Assembly: GCF_016466415.2 (NCBI RefSeq)
Contig: NZ_CP066771.1
Span: forward strand, 744,001 to 808,000
Direction of reading: 5' to 3'
Length of the DNA: 64,000 nt
Origin: Ralstonia pickettii
GTDB taxonomy: Bacteria > Pseudomonadota > Gammaproteobacteria > Burkholderiales > Burkholderiaceae
Shown here: positions 1 through 8,787 of the stretch, in pieces
Position numbering within the stretch: position 1 is the stretch's first letter
Layout of the letters: each line of letters starts with the position of its first letter
Program-made: the position numbers and the translations under genes
The notes under the pieces: generated by a model
Told to the model about the DNA's origin: nothing
Seen by the model: the letters and a program-made list of their open reading frames with translations, nothing else
The model's database searches: none

Positions 1-334
1 CGCGAATCGCGGCGGCCAGCACCTTGAAGAGATTGATCGATGTGGTGTCGGTGACGACGACTTCGTCTTCGCGCGCACCAATCAGCGGGGCAAGCTTGTT
101 GCCCAGGCGGCGCGGCAACTCAAACCAGCCGGCCTGGTTCCAGCTGCGGATCAGGCCATCGCCCCATTCGTTGGCGACGACTTCCTGCGCGCGGGCGAGC
201 GCAGCTTTCGGGCGGGCGCCCAGAGAGTTGCCGTCGAGATAAATCACGCCGTCGGGCAGCGCAAAGGCGTCGCGCAGCGCGGCGATCGGATCGGCCGCGT
301 CGCGTTCGACGCAGGAGTTGCGGGTGATGGTCAT
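1..334 (-). CDS. kynU: Kynureninase, N-terminal part (cut by window edge)
   Basis: Only the first 111 codons or so lie in the window; the gene runs off the left edge. The ATG at 334 opens a protein beginning [20 protein letters not shown] and containing the N-terminal kynureninase signature [11 protein letters not shown]. Kynureninase is a cytosolic PLP enzyme that cleaves kynurenine to anthranilate and alanine. It follows kynB by 45 bases on the same strand, so the two are probably co-transcribed from the promoter next to the divergent Lrp-type regulator. PLP-binding residues lie outside the window and cannot be checked. Confidence 0.9.
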   Translation of the reverse strand, partial: MTITRNSCVERDAADPIAALRDAFALPDGVIYLDGNSLGARPKAALARAQEVVANEWGDGLIRSWNQAGWFELPRRLGNKLAPLIGAREDEVVVTDTTSINLFKVLAAAIR

Positions 335-379
335 GTGAATGCCGGGTGAAAAGGGGTGGGTGTTCTGTCGTTGTGTCGA

Positions 380-1009
380 TCAGGGGAGGCTGCGCAGCAC
401 GGCGCGCACCGGACTCGCATCGAGCGTGGCGAACTTGAGTGGCAGGGCGATCAGTTCGTAATCGCCGGCGGGCACTTCGTCGAGCACGAGCCCTTCGAGG
501 ATGGCGAGGCCGTGTTTGCCCACGGCGTGGTGCGCGTCCATGGTCTTGGAGGTCTGCGGGTCGAGCGAGGCGGTGTCGACGCCAATGAGCTTGACGCCGT
601 GCGCGGCCATCAATGCGATCGTCTCGGGCGCAACGGCGGCAAAGTCGGCGTCCCACGCGGTTTGCGGCATCTGTGCGTACGTTCGCAGCAACACGCGCGG
701 CGGTACGTCGGTCAATGCATCGCGCACGTGTTCGGGCTCGACGCGCGCCGCGCCCACACAGTGAATAACGCGGCACGGGCCCAGGTAGGCGTCCAGCGGC
801 ACCTGGCCGATGGCAGCGCCGTCCGCGCGGTAGTGCAGCGGGGCATCGGCATGCGCACCCGTGTGCGGCGAGAGAGTGATGCGCCCGACGTTGACTGGGC
901 AGTCACCTTCGAGCTTCCACGCAATTTCCTGCGAAAACGGCGTATCGCCGGGCCAAGTGGGCGTGGCAGGCGAGAGGGCGGGGCTGATGTCCCACAAAGT
1001 GCGTTCCAA
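380..1009 (-). CDS. kynB: Kynurenine formamidase (cyclase family)
   Basis: Hydrolyses N-formylkynurenine to kynurenine and formate in tryptophan catabolism; cytosolic metal-dependent enzyme. The metal-binding motif [11 protein letters not shown] is at residues 49-59 when counted from the chosen start. I chose the TTG at 1009: it is preceded by GGAG at a good distance, gives 209 residues, and puts the family's usual N-terminus ([11 protein letters not shown]) at the front. An in-frame ATG at 1072 would add 21 residues that do not look like KynB and would run into the regulator's promoter. It is the first gene of the leftward kynB-kynU unit, divergent from the Lrp/AsnC regulator. Confidence 0.93.
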   Translation of the reverse strand: MERTLWDISPALSPATPTWPGDTPFSQEIAWKLEGDCPVNVGRITLSPHTGAHADAPLHYRADGAAIGQVPLDAYLGPCRVIHCVGAARVEPEHVRDALTDVPPRVLLRTYAQMPQTAWDADFAAVAPETIALMAAHGVKLIGVDTASLDPQTSKTMDAHHAVGKHGLAILEGLVLDEVPAGDYELIALPLKFATLDASPVRAVLRSLP

Positions 1010-1076
1010 GGCGGCTCCGGGGCGGAAAATTCGTTGAATCCGTGCCGAAATGATAGGGAAATCCGCGCGCAATGGG

Positions 1077-1124
1077 TTTGCATAATCGTGCGCGTCATCG
1101 CATCAGATTCGCATAAAATGCAAA
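1077..1124. promoter_or_regulatory. Inverted repeat between kynB and kynR (possible KynR site)
   Basis: The arms TTTGCAT (1077-1083) and ATGCAAA (1118-1124) form an inverted repeat across the 148-base divergent gap between kynB and the Lrp-type gene. Regulators of this family bind spaced, imperfect inverted repeats near kyn promoters. The assignment to KynR is an inference from position only. Confidence 0.35.
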
Positions 1125-1157
1125 GTAATCAAAATATGACGCAAGGAAGCGCGAAGA

Positions 1158-1685
1158 ATGCAACTCGATACCACCGATCTGCGCATTCTGCAGGTGTTGC
1201 AGGAAGACGGCCGCATCAGCAACCAGGATTTGGCGGAGCGCGTCGCGCTGTCGCCGTCGGCCTGTCTGCGGCGTGTGCGGATGCTGGAAGAGGGCGGCGC
1301 CATCACCGGTTATCGGGCGCAACTGGGCCGCGCCGCGCTCGGGCTGGAACTGGAAGCGATCGTGCAGGTGTCGATGCGCCAAGACGTGACGGGCTGGCAC
1401 GAGACGTTCATGGCCGCCGTGCAGAGTTGGCCCGAGATCGTGGCCGCTTACATCATCACCGGGGATTGCAACTACATCCTGCGCGTGCAGGCGCCCAACC
1501 TGCAGCACTACTCGGAGTTCATCATCGAGCGGCTGTACAAGACGCCTGGCGTGATGGACATCCGCTCGAATATCGTTCTGCGCACCATCAAGGACCGCGA
1601 CGGCGGTCTGGCGCTGTTGATGGAAGCGCGGGGCGTGCGTCCGCTCGAGGGCAAGGCGACGGGCAAGGGCGGGAGAGCAAAGTAG
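1158..1685 (+). CDS. kynR: Lrp/AsnC-family regulator of the kynurenine operon
   Basis: A 175-residue one-domain transcription factor with an N-terminal winged helix-turn-helix (about residues 5-60; ISNQDLAERVALSPSACLRR carries the recognition helix) and a C-terminal RAM/AsnC ligand-binding domain (about 65-150; YIITGDCNYILRV is typical). Divergent placement next to kynB matches KynR, which in Pseudomonas and related bacteria activates kyn genes in response to kynurenine. The start is supported by an AAGGAAG-type ribosome site. The last 25 residues (GKATGKGGRAK end) are a basic tail beyond the usual family length of about 150-160. Confidence 0.9.
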   Translation: MQLDTTDLRILQVLQEDGRISNQDLAERVALSPSACLRRVRMLEEGGAITGYRAQLGRAALGLELEAIVQVSMRQDVTGWHETFMAAVQSWPEIVAAYIITGDCNYILRVQAPNLQHYSEFIIERLYKTPGVMDIRSNIVLRTIKDRDGGLALLMEARGVRPLEGKATGKGGRAK

Positions 1686-1773
1686 AAAGTGGCGCCGGAC
1701 TTTCTGACGAGAATCAATCCCCTACTGAAAGCATGCGCGGATAGTGGCCCTGTGTTGTCGACCGGAGCGGGCC

Positions 1774-1980
1774 ATGGCCAAGAAGTTTCCGCTGCATCCT
1801 GTGCACCCCGAGCGCATCTGCTGGGGCTGCGACAAGTATTGCTCCACCGACGCCCTGGGCTGCGGCAACGGCTCGGGCCGCACGCAGCACCCCGCCGAGC
1901 TGCTCGGCGACGACTGGTATGAATTCGGGGATTGGGGCATCGACGCGGACGCGCCGCAGAAACCAGGCACGCCCGCCTAA
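1774..1980 (+). CDS. DUF3079 small cysteine-rich protein
   Basis: A 68-residue protein beginning MAKKFPLHPVHPERICWGCD. Four cysteines at about residues 16, 19, 23 and 30 (CWGCDKYC...C) look like a metal-binding knuckle, and the whole protein matches the DUF3079 family as remembered. The ATG at 1774 follows GGAG at a proper distance; an upstream in-frame ATG at 1744 lacks this support. Function is unknown. It stands alone between kynR and a convergent flavin reductase gene. Confidence 0.85.
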   Translation: MAKKFPLHPVHPERICWGCDKYCSTDALGCGNGSGRTQHPAELLGDDWYEFGDWGIDADAPQKPGTPA

Positions 1981-1993
1981 TATGGCTGGCTGG

Positions 1994-2596
1994 TCAGTCG
2001 CCGATGCGCGTGAGCGACGAGAACGCGCCTCGATGGAACACCAGCGGTGCGCCATTCGCGTCGATCACGCCGCAGCGCTCGACTTCACCGACGAAGATGA
2101 CGTGGTCACCCTCGTCATATCGGCTGCGGTTATGGCACTCGAACCAGGCCAGTGACTGCGCGAGGATCGGCAGGCCGGTGGGGCTCAGGCGGTAGTCGAT
2201 GTTGGCAAAGCGGTCGCCCTTGAGCGTGGCGAAGCGCTTGCACAGGGCCAGTTGCTCGGCTGCGAGAACATTGATGACGTAGTGCGAGCCTGCGTGGAAC
2301 AACGGAAATGAATTCGCCTGCACGCCCAGGCTCCACAGCACCAGCGGCGGGTCCAGCGACACTGAATTGAACGAGCTGGCCGTCACCCCGACGAACGCCG
2401 GCGTACCTGGCCGGCCTTCCGAGCGCGTGGTGACCACCGTCACGCCAGTGGCAAACTGGGACAGGGCATGCCGGAAATGCGCGGCATCGAAATCGGGCGG
2501 GGTGGCGCGGCCATGTGGGCGTCGATGCGCCGACGCCTCGCGCGCGGAAGATTCCGGGTCGCGCGCATCCATGGGAATGGCTCCGTTTTGGTCCAT
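1994..2596 (-). CDS. Flavin reductase family protein (FMN-binding split barrel)
   Basis: A 200-residue protein of the HpaC/RutF type, which uses NAD(P)H to reduce FMN or FAD, often for a partner monooxygenase. Family motifs are visible: FATGVTVVTT, GVTASSFNSVSLDPPLVLWSL (flavin-binding part) and HVIFVGEVE near the end. The first 35 residues are a charged, probably disordered leader; a shorter start is possible. No monooxygenase is adjacent, so the electron acceptor is unknown. It converges on the DUF3079 gene with 13 bases between stops. Confidence 0.85.
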   Translation of the reverse strand: MDQNGAIPMDARDPESSAREASAHRRPHGRATPPDFDAAHFRHALSQFATGVTVVTTRSEGRPGTPAFVGVTASSFNSVSLDPPLVLWSLGVQANSFPLFHAGSHYVINVLAAEQLALCKRFATLKGDRFANIDYRLSPTGLPILAQSLAWFECHNRSRYDEGDHVIFVGEVERCGVIDANGAPLVFHRGAFSSLTRIGD

Positions 2597-2752
2597 GAAA
2601 ACTACCGAAAGTAATGCTCAATTGTAACGGACGCGCGATAGGCCGCGCCCGGGTAGGGCTTTGCATGATTCTGCGGTCATATGGGGGAGCCTGTGTCAGG
2701 ATTAGAGCCTTCGGCCGACCAATGGCAGCCCAATCAATGCAGGAGAATCCGA

Positions 2753-3313
2753 ATGACTGAACAACGCGCCCTTGAAACCGCCGTCCTGGGCGGAGGCTGC
2801 TTCTGGTGCCTGGAAGCCGTGTTCCAGCAGGTGCAAGGGGTGCAGAGCGTGGTGTCCGGCTATGCCGGCGGCCATGTCGATCGCCCGAGTTACCGTGCCG
2901 TTTGCAATGGCAACACTGGTCATGCCGAAGTGGTGGCCGTGAAGTTCGACCCCGCCGTGATCCCGTATCGCGAGATTCTCGACATCTTCTTCGCCATTCA
3001 CGACCCGACCACGGTTGATCGCCAGGGCAACGACGTTGGCCCGCAATACCGCTCGGCCATCTTCGCGCAAACGCCCGAGCAACTGGCGACGGCGCGCACG
3101 GCCATCGCCGAGCTGGGCGCCAGCGACATCTTTGAAGCGCCCATCGTGACCGAACTGGTGGATGCCGCTGACGGCAAGGTCACCTTCTGGCGTGCCGAGG
3201 ACGAGCACCAGAACTACTTCCGCGACCACCCGGCCCAGGGCTACTGCGCGTTCGTCATCTCGCCCAAGGTGGCGAAATTCCGCAAGCAGTTCGCACACCG
3301 CTTGCAGGGTTAG
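2753..3313 (+). CDS. msrA: Peptide methionine-(S)-S-oxide reductase
   Basis: Repairs oxidised methionine in proteins using a catalytic cysteine later recycled by thioredoxin. The active-site motif GCFWC is at residues 15-19 with the nucleophile Cys16; the family block PTTVDRQGNDVGPQYRS and the EDEHQNYF motif follow. The 186-residue length is usual. The ATG at 2753 is preceded by AGGAGAA; the longer reading frame from 2681 has no such site. It converges with the DUF72 gene, leaving 15 bases between stops. Confidence 0.96.
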   Translation: MTEQRALETAVLGGGCFWCLEAVFQQVQGVQSVVSGYAGGHVDRPSYRAVCNGNTGHAEVVAVKFDPAVIPYREILDIFFAIHDPTTVDRQGNDVGPQYRSAIFAQTPEQLATARTAIAELGASDIFEAPIVTELVDAADGKVTFWRAEDEHQNYFRDHPAQGYCAFVISPKVAKFRKQFAHRLQG

Positions 3314-3328
3314 GAGAGGACGCCGAGG

Positions 3329-4414
3329 CTACGCTGCGTCTGCCGGCAAGCGCGCGGCAATGGCCTCGGCCAGCTTGATGCACGACAACGGGGATGATCC
3401 TTCTGCCTTGTTGCTGACCAGGATCGTTACCCTGCGCCCAGCCGCCAGCGCGGCGACCGCCATGTCGGCCAGCGTTTCGCGCGAGAACGGGTCTTCATCG
3501 ACGAGCTTGTTGAACGGTTTGTACGCTGCTTCGGCTTGCGCGTAGCGATAGCGGCTGTTCAGGTTCCAGCGCACCACCAACGGGCCACCCCCACCTTCAT
3601 CCAGCAGCGCAACGGCGGCCGCTTGCCGGTCCACTGCCGGCATCCGCTCATGCAGGCCGACGCAATAACGCACCCCCGCCGCGCGCAGCATTTTGATGAA
3701 GCGCGGCGTGAGCAGCGTGGCGTCGCGCAATTCCACCGCGTAGACGGCGTCGGGATTGAGCTGCGGATCGAGTGGCGGCAACGCGGCCAGGAACGCCGCA
3801 AGCCGTTCCACAAAACCGGTGGCATCTTCAGCCAGCGCGCCCAGCGGCGAAAGCTGAAACACCAGCGGCCCGCATCGCGTCCCGAGCCCGCGGGTGGCCG
3901 GCTCGACAAAGTCGCGGATCGCAAATTCGGCATTCAGGAAGGCAGGATTGGCCATGCGCCCGCGCCCGTCCGATTCACGAATCCACGCGTCGCATACGGC
4001 AGAGGTTGCCTTGACGGCAAAGCGGAAGTCTTCCGGCACGCTAGCCGCGTAGGCGACGTAGTCCGCCAGTGGGATCGGCGAATAGAACCCGCGATCGATG
4101 CTGACCGTGCGCAGCAGCGGGTGCTGGGCATACGCCGCCAGGCCCTTGCGGGCGAGCATCGATTCGGAATACTCGCCCGCATATACCAGCCCGTCCCACC
4201 CCGGATACGACCATGACGACGTGCCGATGCGCAGGGCGCGCGGCAAGCGCTGCGCGAGCGCAGCCACATCGGGCGCAATTACGGCCGGCTGCACGCCCTG
4301 TCGCGCGGGCGAGCGTTTGGGTTTCGGTGCGGAGGTGCCGGGTTCGGCGGTCGCGTTGTCGCTTAGGGCGGGCGGCGCGCCGAACAGATCGTCGATGGGG
4401 GAGCTGTCGGTCAA
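3329..4414 (-). CDS. DUF72 family protein (YecE-like)
   Basis: DUF72 proteins have a TIM-barrel-like fold and unknown role. The family N-terminal block IGTSSWSYPGWDG, the central FRFAVKATSAVCD and the late block VVRWNLN are all present. The open frame has no stop back to 4684, but that part is antisense to cfa and has no family look, so I place the start at the TTG at 4414, just after the cfa stop codon, giving 361 residues. The first 60 residues are variable and proline/alanine rich. No strong ribosome site is visible, which suggests translation coupled to cfa. Confidence 0.85.
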   Translation of the reverse strand: MTDSSPIDDLFGAPPALSDNATAEPGTSAPKPKRSPARQGVQPAVIAPDVAALAQRLPRALRIGTSSWSYPGWDGLVYAGEYSESMLARKGLAAYAQHPLLRTVSIDRGFYSPIPLADYVAYAASVPEDFRFAVKATSAVCDAWIRESDGRGRMANPAFLNAEFAIRDFVEPATRGLGTRCGPLVFQLSPLGALAEDATGFVERLAAFLAALPPLDPQLNPDAVYAVELRDATLLTPRFIKMLRAAGVRYCVGLHERMPAVDRQAAAVALLDEGGGGPLVVRWNLNSRYRYAQAEAAYKPFNKLVDEDPFSRETLADMAVAALAAGRRVTILVSNKAEGSSPLSCIKLAEAIAARLPADAA

Positions 4415-4418
4415 ATGG

Positions 4419-5639
4419 TTACGCGTAGATATAGCGGCGCGACCACGGGATCGTCGTCGCCGACTTGCCGGCCTTCTGCAGCACGGTCTGGAAGATCGAG
4501 ATTTCGTCGGCGTCGAAGGCGTGTGCGCAGCCGGCCAGGTAGACGCGCCAGATGCGGTACTTCTTCTCGCCCACCATTGCGCGGATGGTTTCGCCGTTGG
4601 CCTCGAAGCGCTCGGCCCAGTGTTCGAGCGTGCGCGCATAGTGGCGGCGCAGGCTTTCAACGTCAAGCGCTTCCAGGCCGCCATCCTGCGCGGCGCTCAG
4701 CGCCAGCGAGATGTGCGGCAGCTCCCCTTGCGGAAAGACATAGCGATCGATGAAATCGCCGCCGCCCATCGAGCTTTCGCCGCCGGCCGAGTCCGACGAC
4801 GTGATGCCGTGGTTCATCGCAATGCCGTTGTCGGCCAGCAGGTCGTGCATGCGGCGGAAATACCCGGGCAGGTTCTTGCGGCCGACGTGCTCGAACATGC
4901 CGACGCTGGTGATGCGGTCAAACTGGCCGGTCAGGTCGCGGTAGTCCTGGATGCGGATTTCGATCTGGTCTTGCAAGCCGGCCGCCCGCACGCGTTCGGT
5001 GGCGAGATCGTACTGGTTTTGCGACAGCGTCACGCCCAGGCAACGCGCGCCGTACTTCTGGGCGGCACGCAGCACCAGCGCACCCCAGCCGCAGCCGATA
5101 TCGAGCAACGTCTGCCCGGGCTGCAAGCGGATCTTGGTGAGGATGTGGTCGATCTTCTTGAGTTGCGCCTCGTCGAGCGTTTCATCGCCGTTCTCAAAGT
5201 AGGCGCAGGAGTAGACCATGTTCTCGTCCAGCCACAGTTTGTAGAAGTCGTTGGAAACGTCGTAGTGGTACTGGATCGATTCCTTGTCGCCTTCCTTCGT
5301 GTGGGCGAAGTGGCGCACCACGCGGGCCAGCGCATTGCCGCTGCTGACCGCGGCCGCAGCAGCCAGGCTGTAGCTCACATTGATGATGTCCGCCAGCTTG
5401 CCGTCCAGGTCGATCTTTTCCTGGACGTACGCCTCGCCAAGGTTGTTCAGCGTTGGGGAGAGCAGCAGCGGCAGAGCGCTCGCTTCGCGCACGGTGAGCG
5501 TGACGCGGGGCTGCTCGAAGCGGCCCAGCTCGTATTGATCACCGTTCCATAACCGCAGGCGCACGGGAAGGTTGGCAGACTCGCGGATGTCCTGGATCCA
5601 CTGCTCAAGTTTGCGGTCAATCGCCTGTTGGAAAAACAT
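4419..5639 (-). CDS. cfa: Cyclopropane-fatty-acyl-phospholipid synthase family methyltransferase
   Basis: A 406-residue SAM-dependent enzyme that adds a methylene bridge to unsaturated acyl chains of membrane phospholipids. The SAM motif LDIGCGWGALVLRAA is near residue 180, and the family blocks IQYHYDVSNDFYKLWLDENM and SVGMFEHVGRKN are clear. An N-terminal SCP2-like lipid-binding part precedes the methyltransferase domain. The downstream DUF72 gene starts 4 bases after its stop, so the two are probably one transcript. The 195 bases upstream (5640-5834) hold its promoter, but I cannot point to clear -35/-10 boxes. Confidence 0.93.
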   Translation of the reverse strand: MFFQQAIDRKLEQWIQDIRESANLPVRLRLWNGDQYELGRFEQPRVTLTVREASALPLLLSPTLNNLGEAYVQEKIDLDGKLADIINVSYSLAAAAAVSSGNALARVVRHFAHTKEGDKESIQYHYDVSNDFYKLWLDENMVYSCAYFENGDETLDEAQLKKIDHILTKIRLQPGQTLLDIGCGWGALVLRAAQKYGARCLGVTLSQNQYDLATERVRAAGLQDQIEIRIQDYRDLTGQFDRITSVGMFEHVGRKNLPGYFRRMHDLLADNGIAMNHGITSSDSAGGESSMGGGDFIDRYVFPQGELPHISLALSAAQDGGLEALDVESLRRHYARTLEHWAERFEANGETIRAMVGEKKYRIWRVYLAGCAHAFDADEISIFQTVLQKAGKSATTIPWSRRYIYA

Positions 5640-5834
5640 GTCGACGCCTCCCTGATGTGCCAGTGTTCGGGACGGCCATCGGATTGCGGCCCGAACGGAT
5701 CACTTTAGCTTACGACAAACTTTCCCATTGTGCTGTGCGGGTCTTACGGGGACGTGCCGGACCGATCCTTCGGCAGCAAGCGCCGTGCCGGCATGACGCG
5801 ATGCGCAATAACGTATTGCGCATCTGCCGTCAGG

Positions 5835-6473
5835 CTACGGGGCGAGGCGGACGATTGTCCAGCTGCCGTCGGCATGCTTGCGGTACTCCAGCCGATCGTG
5901 CAGCCGCGACGGGCGGCCTTGCCAGAATTCCAGCCGCTCGGGCAGCAGCCGGTAGCCGCCCCAGTGGGGCGGGCGCGGCGGGGCGTCGCCAAAGCGCTGG
6001 CGGTATTCGGCTTCGCGAGCTTCCAGCGTGGCGCGATCGGGCACTTCGCTGCTTTGCTCCGAGGCCCAGGCGCCCAGACGGGAGCCGAGCGGGCGCGAGT
6101 GGTAATAGGCATCGCTTTCGGCGTCGCTCACTTTTTCGACGATGCCCTGGATGCGCACTTGCCGCTCCAGCCCGATCCAGTGGAACAGCAGCGCTGCGCG
6201 CGGATTGGCGGCCAGTTCTTCGCCCTTGTGGCTGGCGTAGTTCGTGAAGAAGGTGAAGCCGCGCTCGTCCAGGTTCTTGAGCAGAACGATGCGGGCCGAG
6301 GGCTGGCCATGCGGGTCGACGGTGGCGAGCGTCATGGCGTTGACTTCAGCGATCTCGGCCTTCAGGGCCTCGTCGAACCAGCGGCGGAACTGGCGCAGGG
6401 GGTTGGCGTCCACGTCGGCGATGTCGAGCGAAGCGCGGGCGTAATCGGTACGGATATCGGCAATGGAGGTCAT
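5835..6473 (-). CDS. pdxH: Pyridoxamine 5'-phosphate oxidase
   Basis: FMN enzyme that oxidises pyridoxine or pyridoxamine 5'-phosphate to pyridoxal 5'-phosphate, the last step of B6 cofactor synthesis and salvage. The 212-residue length is typical. Recognisable blocks are [42 protein letters not shown]-like [15 protein letters not shown] and the C-terminal [17 protein letters not shown], ending in RLAP as in most family members. It stands alone, with about 200 bases of non-coding sequence on each side. Confidence 0.96.
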   Translation of the reverse strand: MTSIADIRTDYARASLDIADVDANPLRQFRRWFDEALKAEIAEVNAMTLATVDPHGQPSARIVLLKNLDERGFTFFTNYASHKGEELAANPRAALLFHWIGLERQVRIQGIVEKVSDAESDAYYHSRPLGSRLGAWASEQSSEVPDRATLEAREAEYRQRFGDAPPRPPHWGGYRLLPERLEFWQGRPSRLHDRLEYRKHADGSWTIVRLAP

Positions 6474-6678
6474 GAGCGTGGCGAATGCGGCATGCGAACG
6501 GGCCGAGTATAGACAAACACCGCCTGCCGTTATTTTCTTGCGCGCAAAAGGCCTGGCACGGTTTGCGCTTGCGGCGGGAGGCTGGCGATCCGTTTTGCGC
6601 CGCTTTATTGGCTAGTCAAGGGTATCAGGCTGCGGCGCTCGCCGCGTCTGCCACAAAAATTTCAACAGGATGTCGAAA

Positions 6679-7164
6679 ATGGTCCCCCGTTCCCATGATC
6701 CCGACACCCCTGCCGGCTTGACGCGCCGCCAGTGGCTGCAGGGCACACTCGCGTTGGCCGCGGCCGGGCTGGCGGGCTCGCAGGTGCTGCGCGCGGTCGC
6801 CCAGGGCCCGACTGAATCGCTCGATGCATTCATCGCGTTGTCACAGGCGCTGACGGCCCGGCCCGCGCTGGATCGCGGCGTGGGCACGCGGTTGCTGGCG
6901 GCGCTTGGCAAATCGAGCGCCGACTTTGCCGCGCAATTGCGGCCGCTGGCGCAGGCGTTGGCAGTGGGCTCGCTTTCCGATGCGCAGCAGAAGACCGCGC
7001 TGCAGATTCTGGAAGCGTGGTACCTGGGTGTGGTCGACGGCAATGTCGTCACGTACGAGCAAGCGCTGATGTATAGCGTGGTTTCAGACACGCTCGTCAT
7101 GCGCACGTATTGCCCCAACCAGCCCGGCTTCTGGGCCGAGCCCCCCGTCGAGAGGCAAGCCTGA
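6679..7164 (+). CDS. FAD-dependent glucose dehydrogenase, gamma (small, Tat-exported) subunit
   Basis: A 161-residue protein with a Tat signal (LTRRQWLQG followed by an alanine-rich hydrophobic stretch, about residues 14-40) and the C-terminal signature YLGVVDGNVVTYEQALMY...TYCPNQPGFW. It closely resembles the gamma subunit of the Burkholderia cepacia FAD-GDH, which carries the signal-less catalytic subunit across the membrane as a hitch-hiker. AGGA at 6667-6670 suits the ATG at 6679 better than the in-frame ATG at 6670, which overlaps it. Its stop overlaps the start of the alpha gene (ATGA), so translation is coupled. Confidence 0.9.
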   Translation: MVPRSHDPDTPAGLTRRQWLQGTLALAAAGLAGSQVLRAVAQGPTESLDAFIALSQALTARPALDRGVGTRLLAALGKSSADFAAQLRPLAQALAVGSLSDAQQKTALQILEAWYLGVVDGNVVTYEQALMYSVVSDTLVMRTYCPNQPGFWAEPPVERQA

Positions 7165-8786
7165 TGGCCCAATCTGAACAAACTCGCCAACAAGCCGATA
7201 TCGTGGTGGTGGGCTCCGGCGTGGCCGGGGCGCTGGTGGCGTACGAGCTGGCGCGCGCGGGCAAGTCAGTGCTGATGCTCGAAGCCGGCCCGCGCCTGCC
7301 GCGCTGGGAAATTGTCGAGCGCTTCCGCAACCAGGCCGACAAGATGGATTTCATGGCGCCGTATCCGTCAACGCCATGGGCACCGCATCCGGAATATGGC
7401 CCGCCCAACAACTACCTCGTGCTCAAGGGTGAGCATCAGTTCAACTCGCAGTACATCCGGGCGGTGGGCGGCACGACGTGGCACTGGGCCGCATCGACGT
7501 GGCGCTTCCTTCCGAACGATTTCAAGCTGCGCAGCGTGTATGGCATCGCGCGCGACTGGCCGATCCAGTATCAGGATCTGGAGCGCTATTACGGCCTGGC
7601 CGAAGAGGCCCTCGGCGTCTGGGGACCGAACGACGAAGACCTCGGTTCGCCGCGTAGCCAGCCTTATCCGATGACGCCGCTCCCGCTCTCGTTCAGTGAA
7701 CGCACGATCAAGGACGCGCTCAATGCGCACGACGCGAGCTTCCACGTGGTCACCGAGCCGGTGGCGCGCAACAGTCGCCCGTACGACGGTCGCCCCACCT
7801 GCTGCGGCAACAACAACTGCATGCCGATCTGCCCGATCGGTGCGATGTACAACGGCATCGTGCATGTGGAGAAAGCCGAGCAGGCCGGCGCACGGCTGAT
7901 CGAGAACGCCGTGGTCTTCAAGCTCGAAGTCGGCCCCAACAAGCGCATCGTGGCGGCGCGGTACAAGGATTCGAAAGGCGCCGAGCACCGCGTGGAAGGC
8001 AAGTGGTTCGTGCTGGCTGCCAACGGCATCGAAACGCCCAAGCTGATGCTGATGTCGACCAGCCAGGATTTTCCGAAGGGCGTGGGCAACAGCTCCGACA
8101 TGGTGGGGCGCAACCTGATGGACCATCCCGGCACCGGCGTGAGCTTCTATGCCGACCGCAAGCTATGGCCGGGACGCGGGCCGCAGGAAATGACGTCGCT
8201 GATCGGCTTTCGCGATGGGCCGTTTCGCGCCACGCAGGCTGGCAAGAAGCTGCACCTGTCGAACATCTCGCGCATCGAGCAGGAAACGCAGCGCATCTTC
8301 AAGGAAGGCAAGCTCATCAAGCCGGCCGACCTCGATGCACGCATTCGCGACCAGGCCGCGCGCTACGTGCAGTTCGACAGCTTTCACGAGATCTTGCCGC
8401 TGCCCGAGAACCGCATCGTGCCGAGTGCGACGGAAGTGGACGCCATCGGCATTCCACGCCCCGAGATCACGTACCACATTGACGATTACGTCAAACGCAG
8501 CGCCGTGCATACGCGGGAGGTCTACGCGACGGCAGCCCAGGTAATGGGCGGCACCAATGTCGAATTCCACGACGACTTCGCACCCAACAATCACATCACC
8601 GGCGCAACCATCATGGGGGCCGATCCGAAAGACTCCGTGGTCGACAAGGATTGCCGGACCTTCGACCATCCGAATCTGTTCATCAGCAGCAGTTCCGCCA
8701 TGCCGACGGTGGGCACCGTCAACGTGACGCTGACCATCGCGGCACTGGCCCTGAGGATTGCCGATCAACTGAAGAAGGAGGCGTGA
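7164..8786 (+). CDS. FAD-dependent glucose dehydrogenase, alpha (catalytic GMC-type) subunit
   Basis: A 540-residue GMC-family oxidoreductase. The dinucleotide-binding motif GSGVAG is at residues 17-22. Cys213, Cys214, Cys219 and Cys223 (CCGNNNCMPIC) match the cysteines that hold the 3Fe-4S cluster of Burkholderia FAD-GDH. The catalytic His (NNHITG) and Asn (GTVNVTLTI) regions are near the C-terminus. It should oxidise glucose or a related sugar in the periplasm and pass electrons through the iron-sulfur cluster to the cytochrome subunit encoded next. Sugar specificity cannot be read from the sequence; gluconate or sorbitol are alternatives. Confidence 0.92.
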   Translation: MAQSEQTRQQADIVVVGSGVAGALVAYELARAGKSVLMLEAGPRLPRWEIVERFRNQADKMDFMAPYPSTPWAPHPEYGPPNNYLVLKGEHQFNSQYIRAVGGTTWHWAASTWRFLPNDFKLRSVYGIARDWPIQYQDLERYYGLAEEALGVWGPNDEDLGSPRSQPYPMTPLPLSFSERTIKDALNAHDASFHVVTEPVARNSRPYDGRPTCCGNNNCMPICPIGAMYNGIVHVEKAEQAGARLIENAVVFKLEVGPNKRIVAARYKDSKGAEHRVEGKWFVLAANGIETPKLMLMSTSQDFPKGVGNSSDMVGRNLMDHPGTGVSFYADRKLWPGRGPQEMTSLIGFRDGPFRATQAGKKLHLSNISRIEQETQRIFKEGKLIKPADLDARIRDQAARYVQFDSFHEILPLPENRIVPSATEVDAIGIPRPEITYHIDDYVKRSAVHTREVYATAAQVMGGTNVEFHDDFAPNNHITGATIMGADPKDSVVDKDCRTFDHPNLFISSSSAMPTVGTVNVTLTIAALALRIADQLKKEA

Positions 8787-8787
8787 G

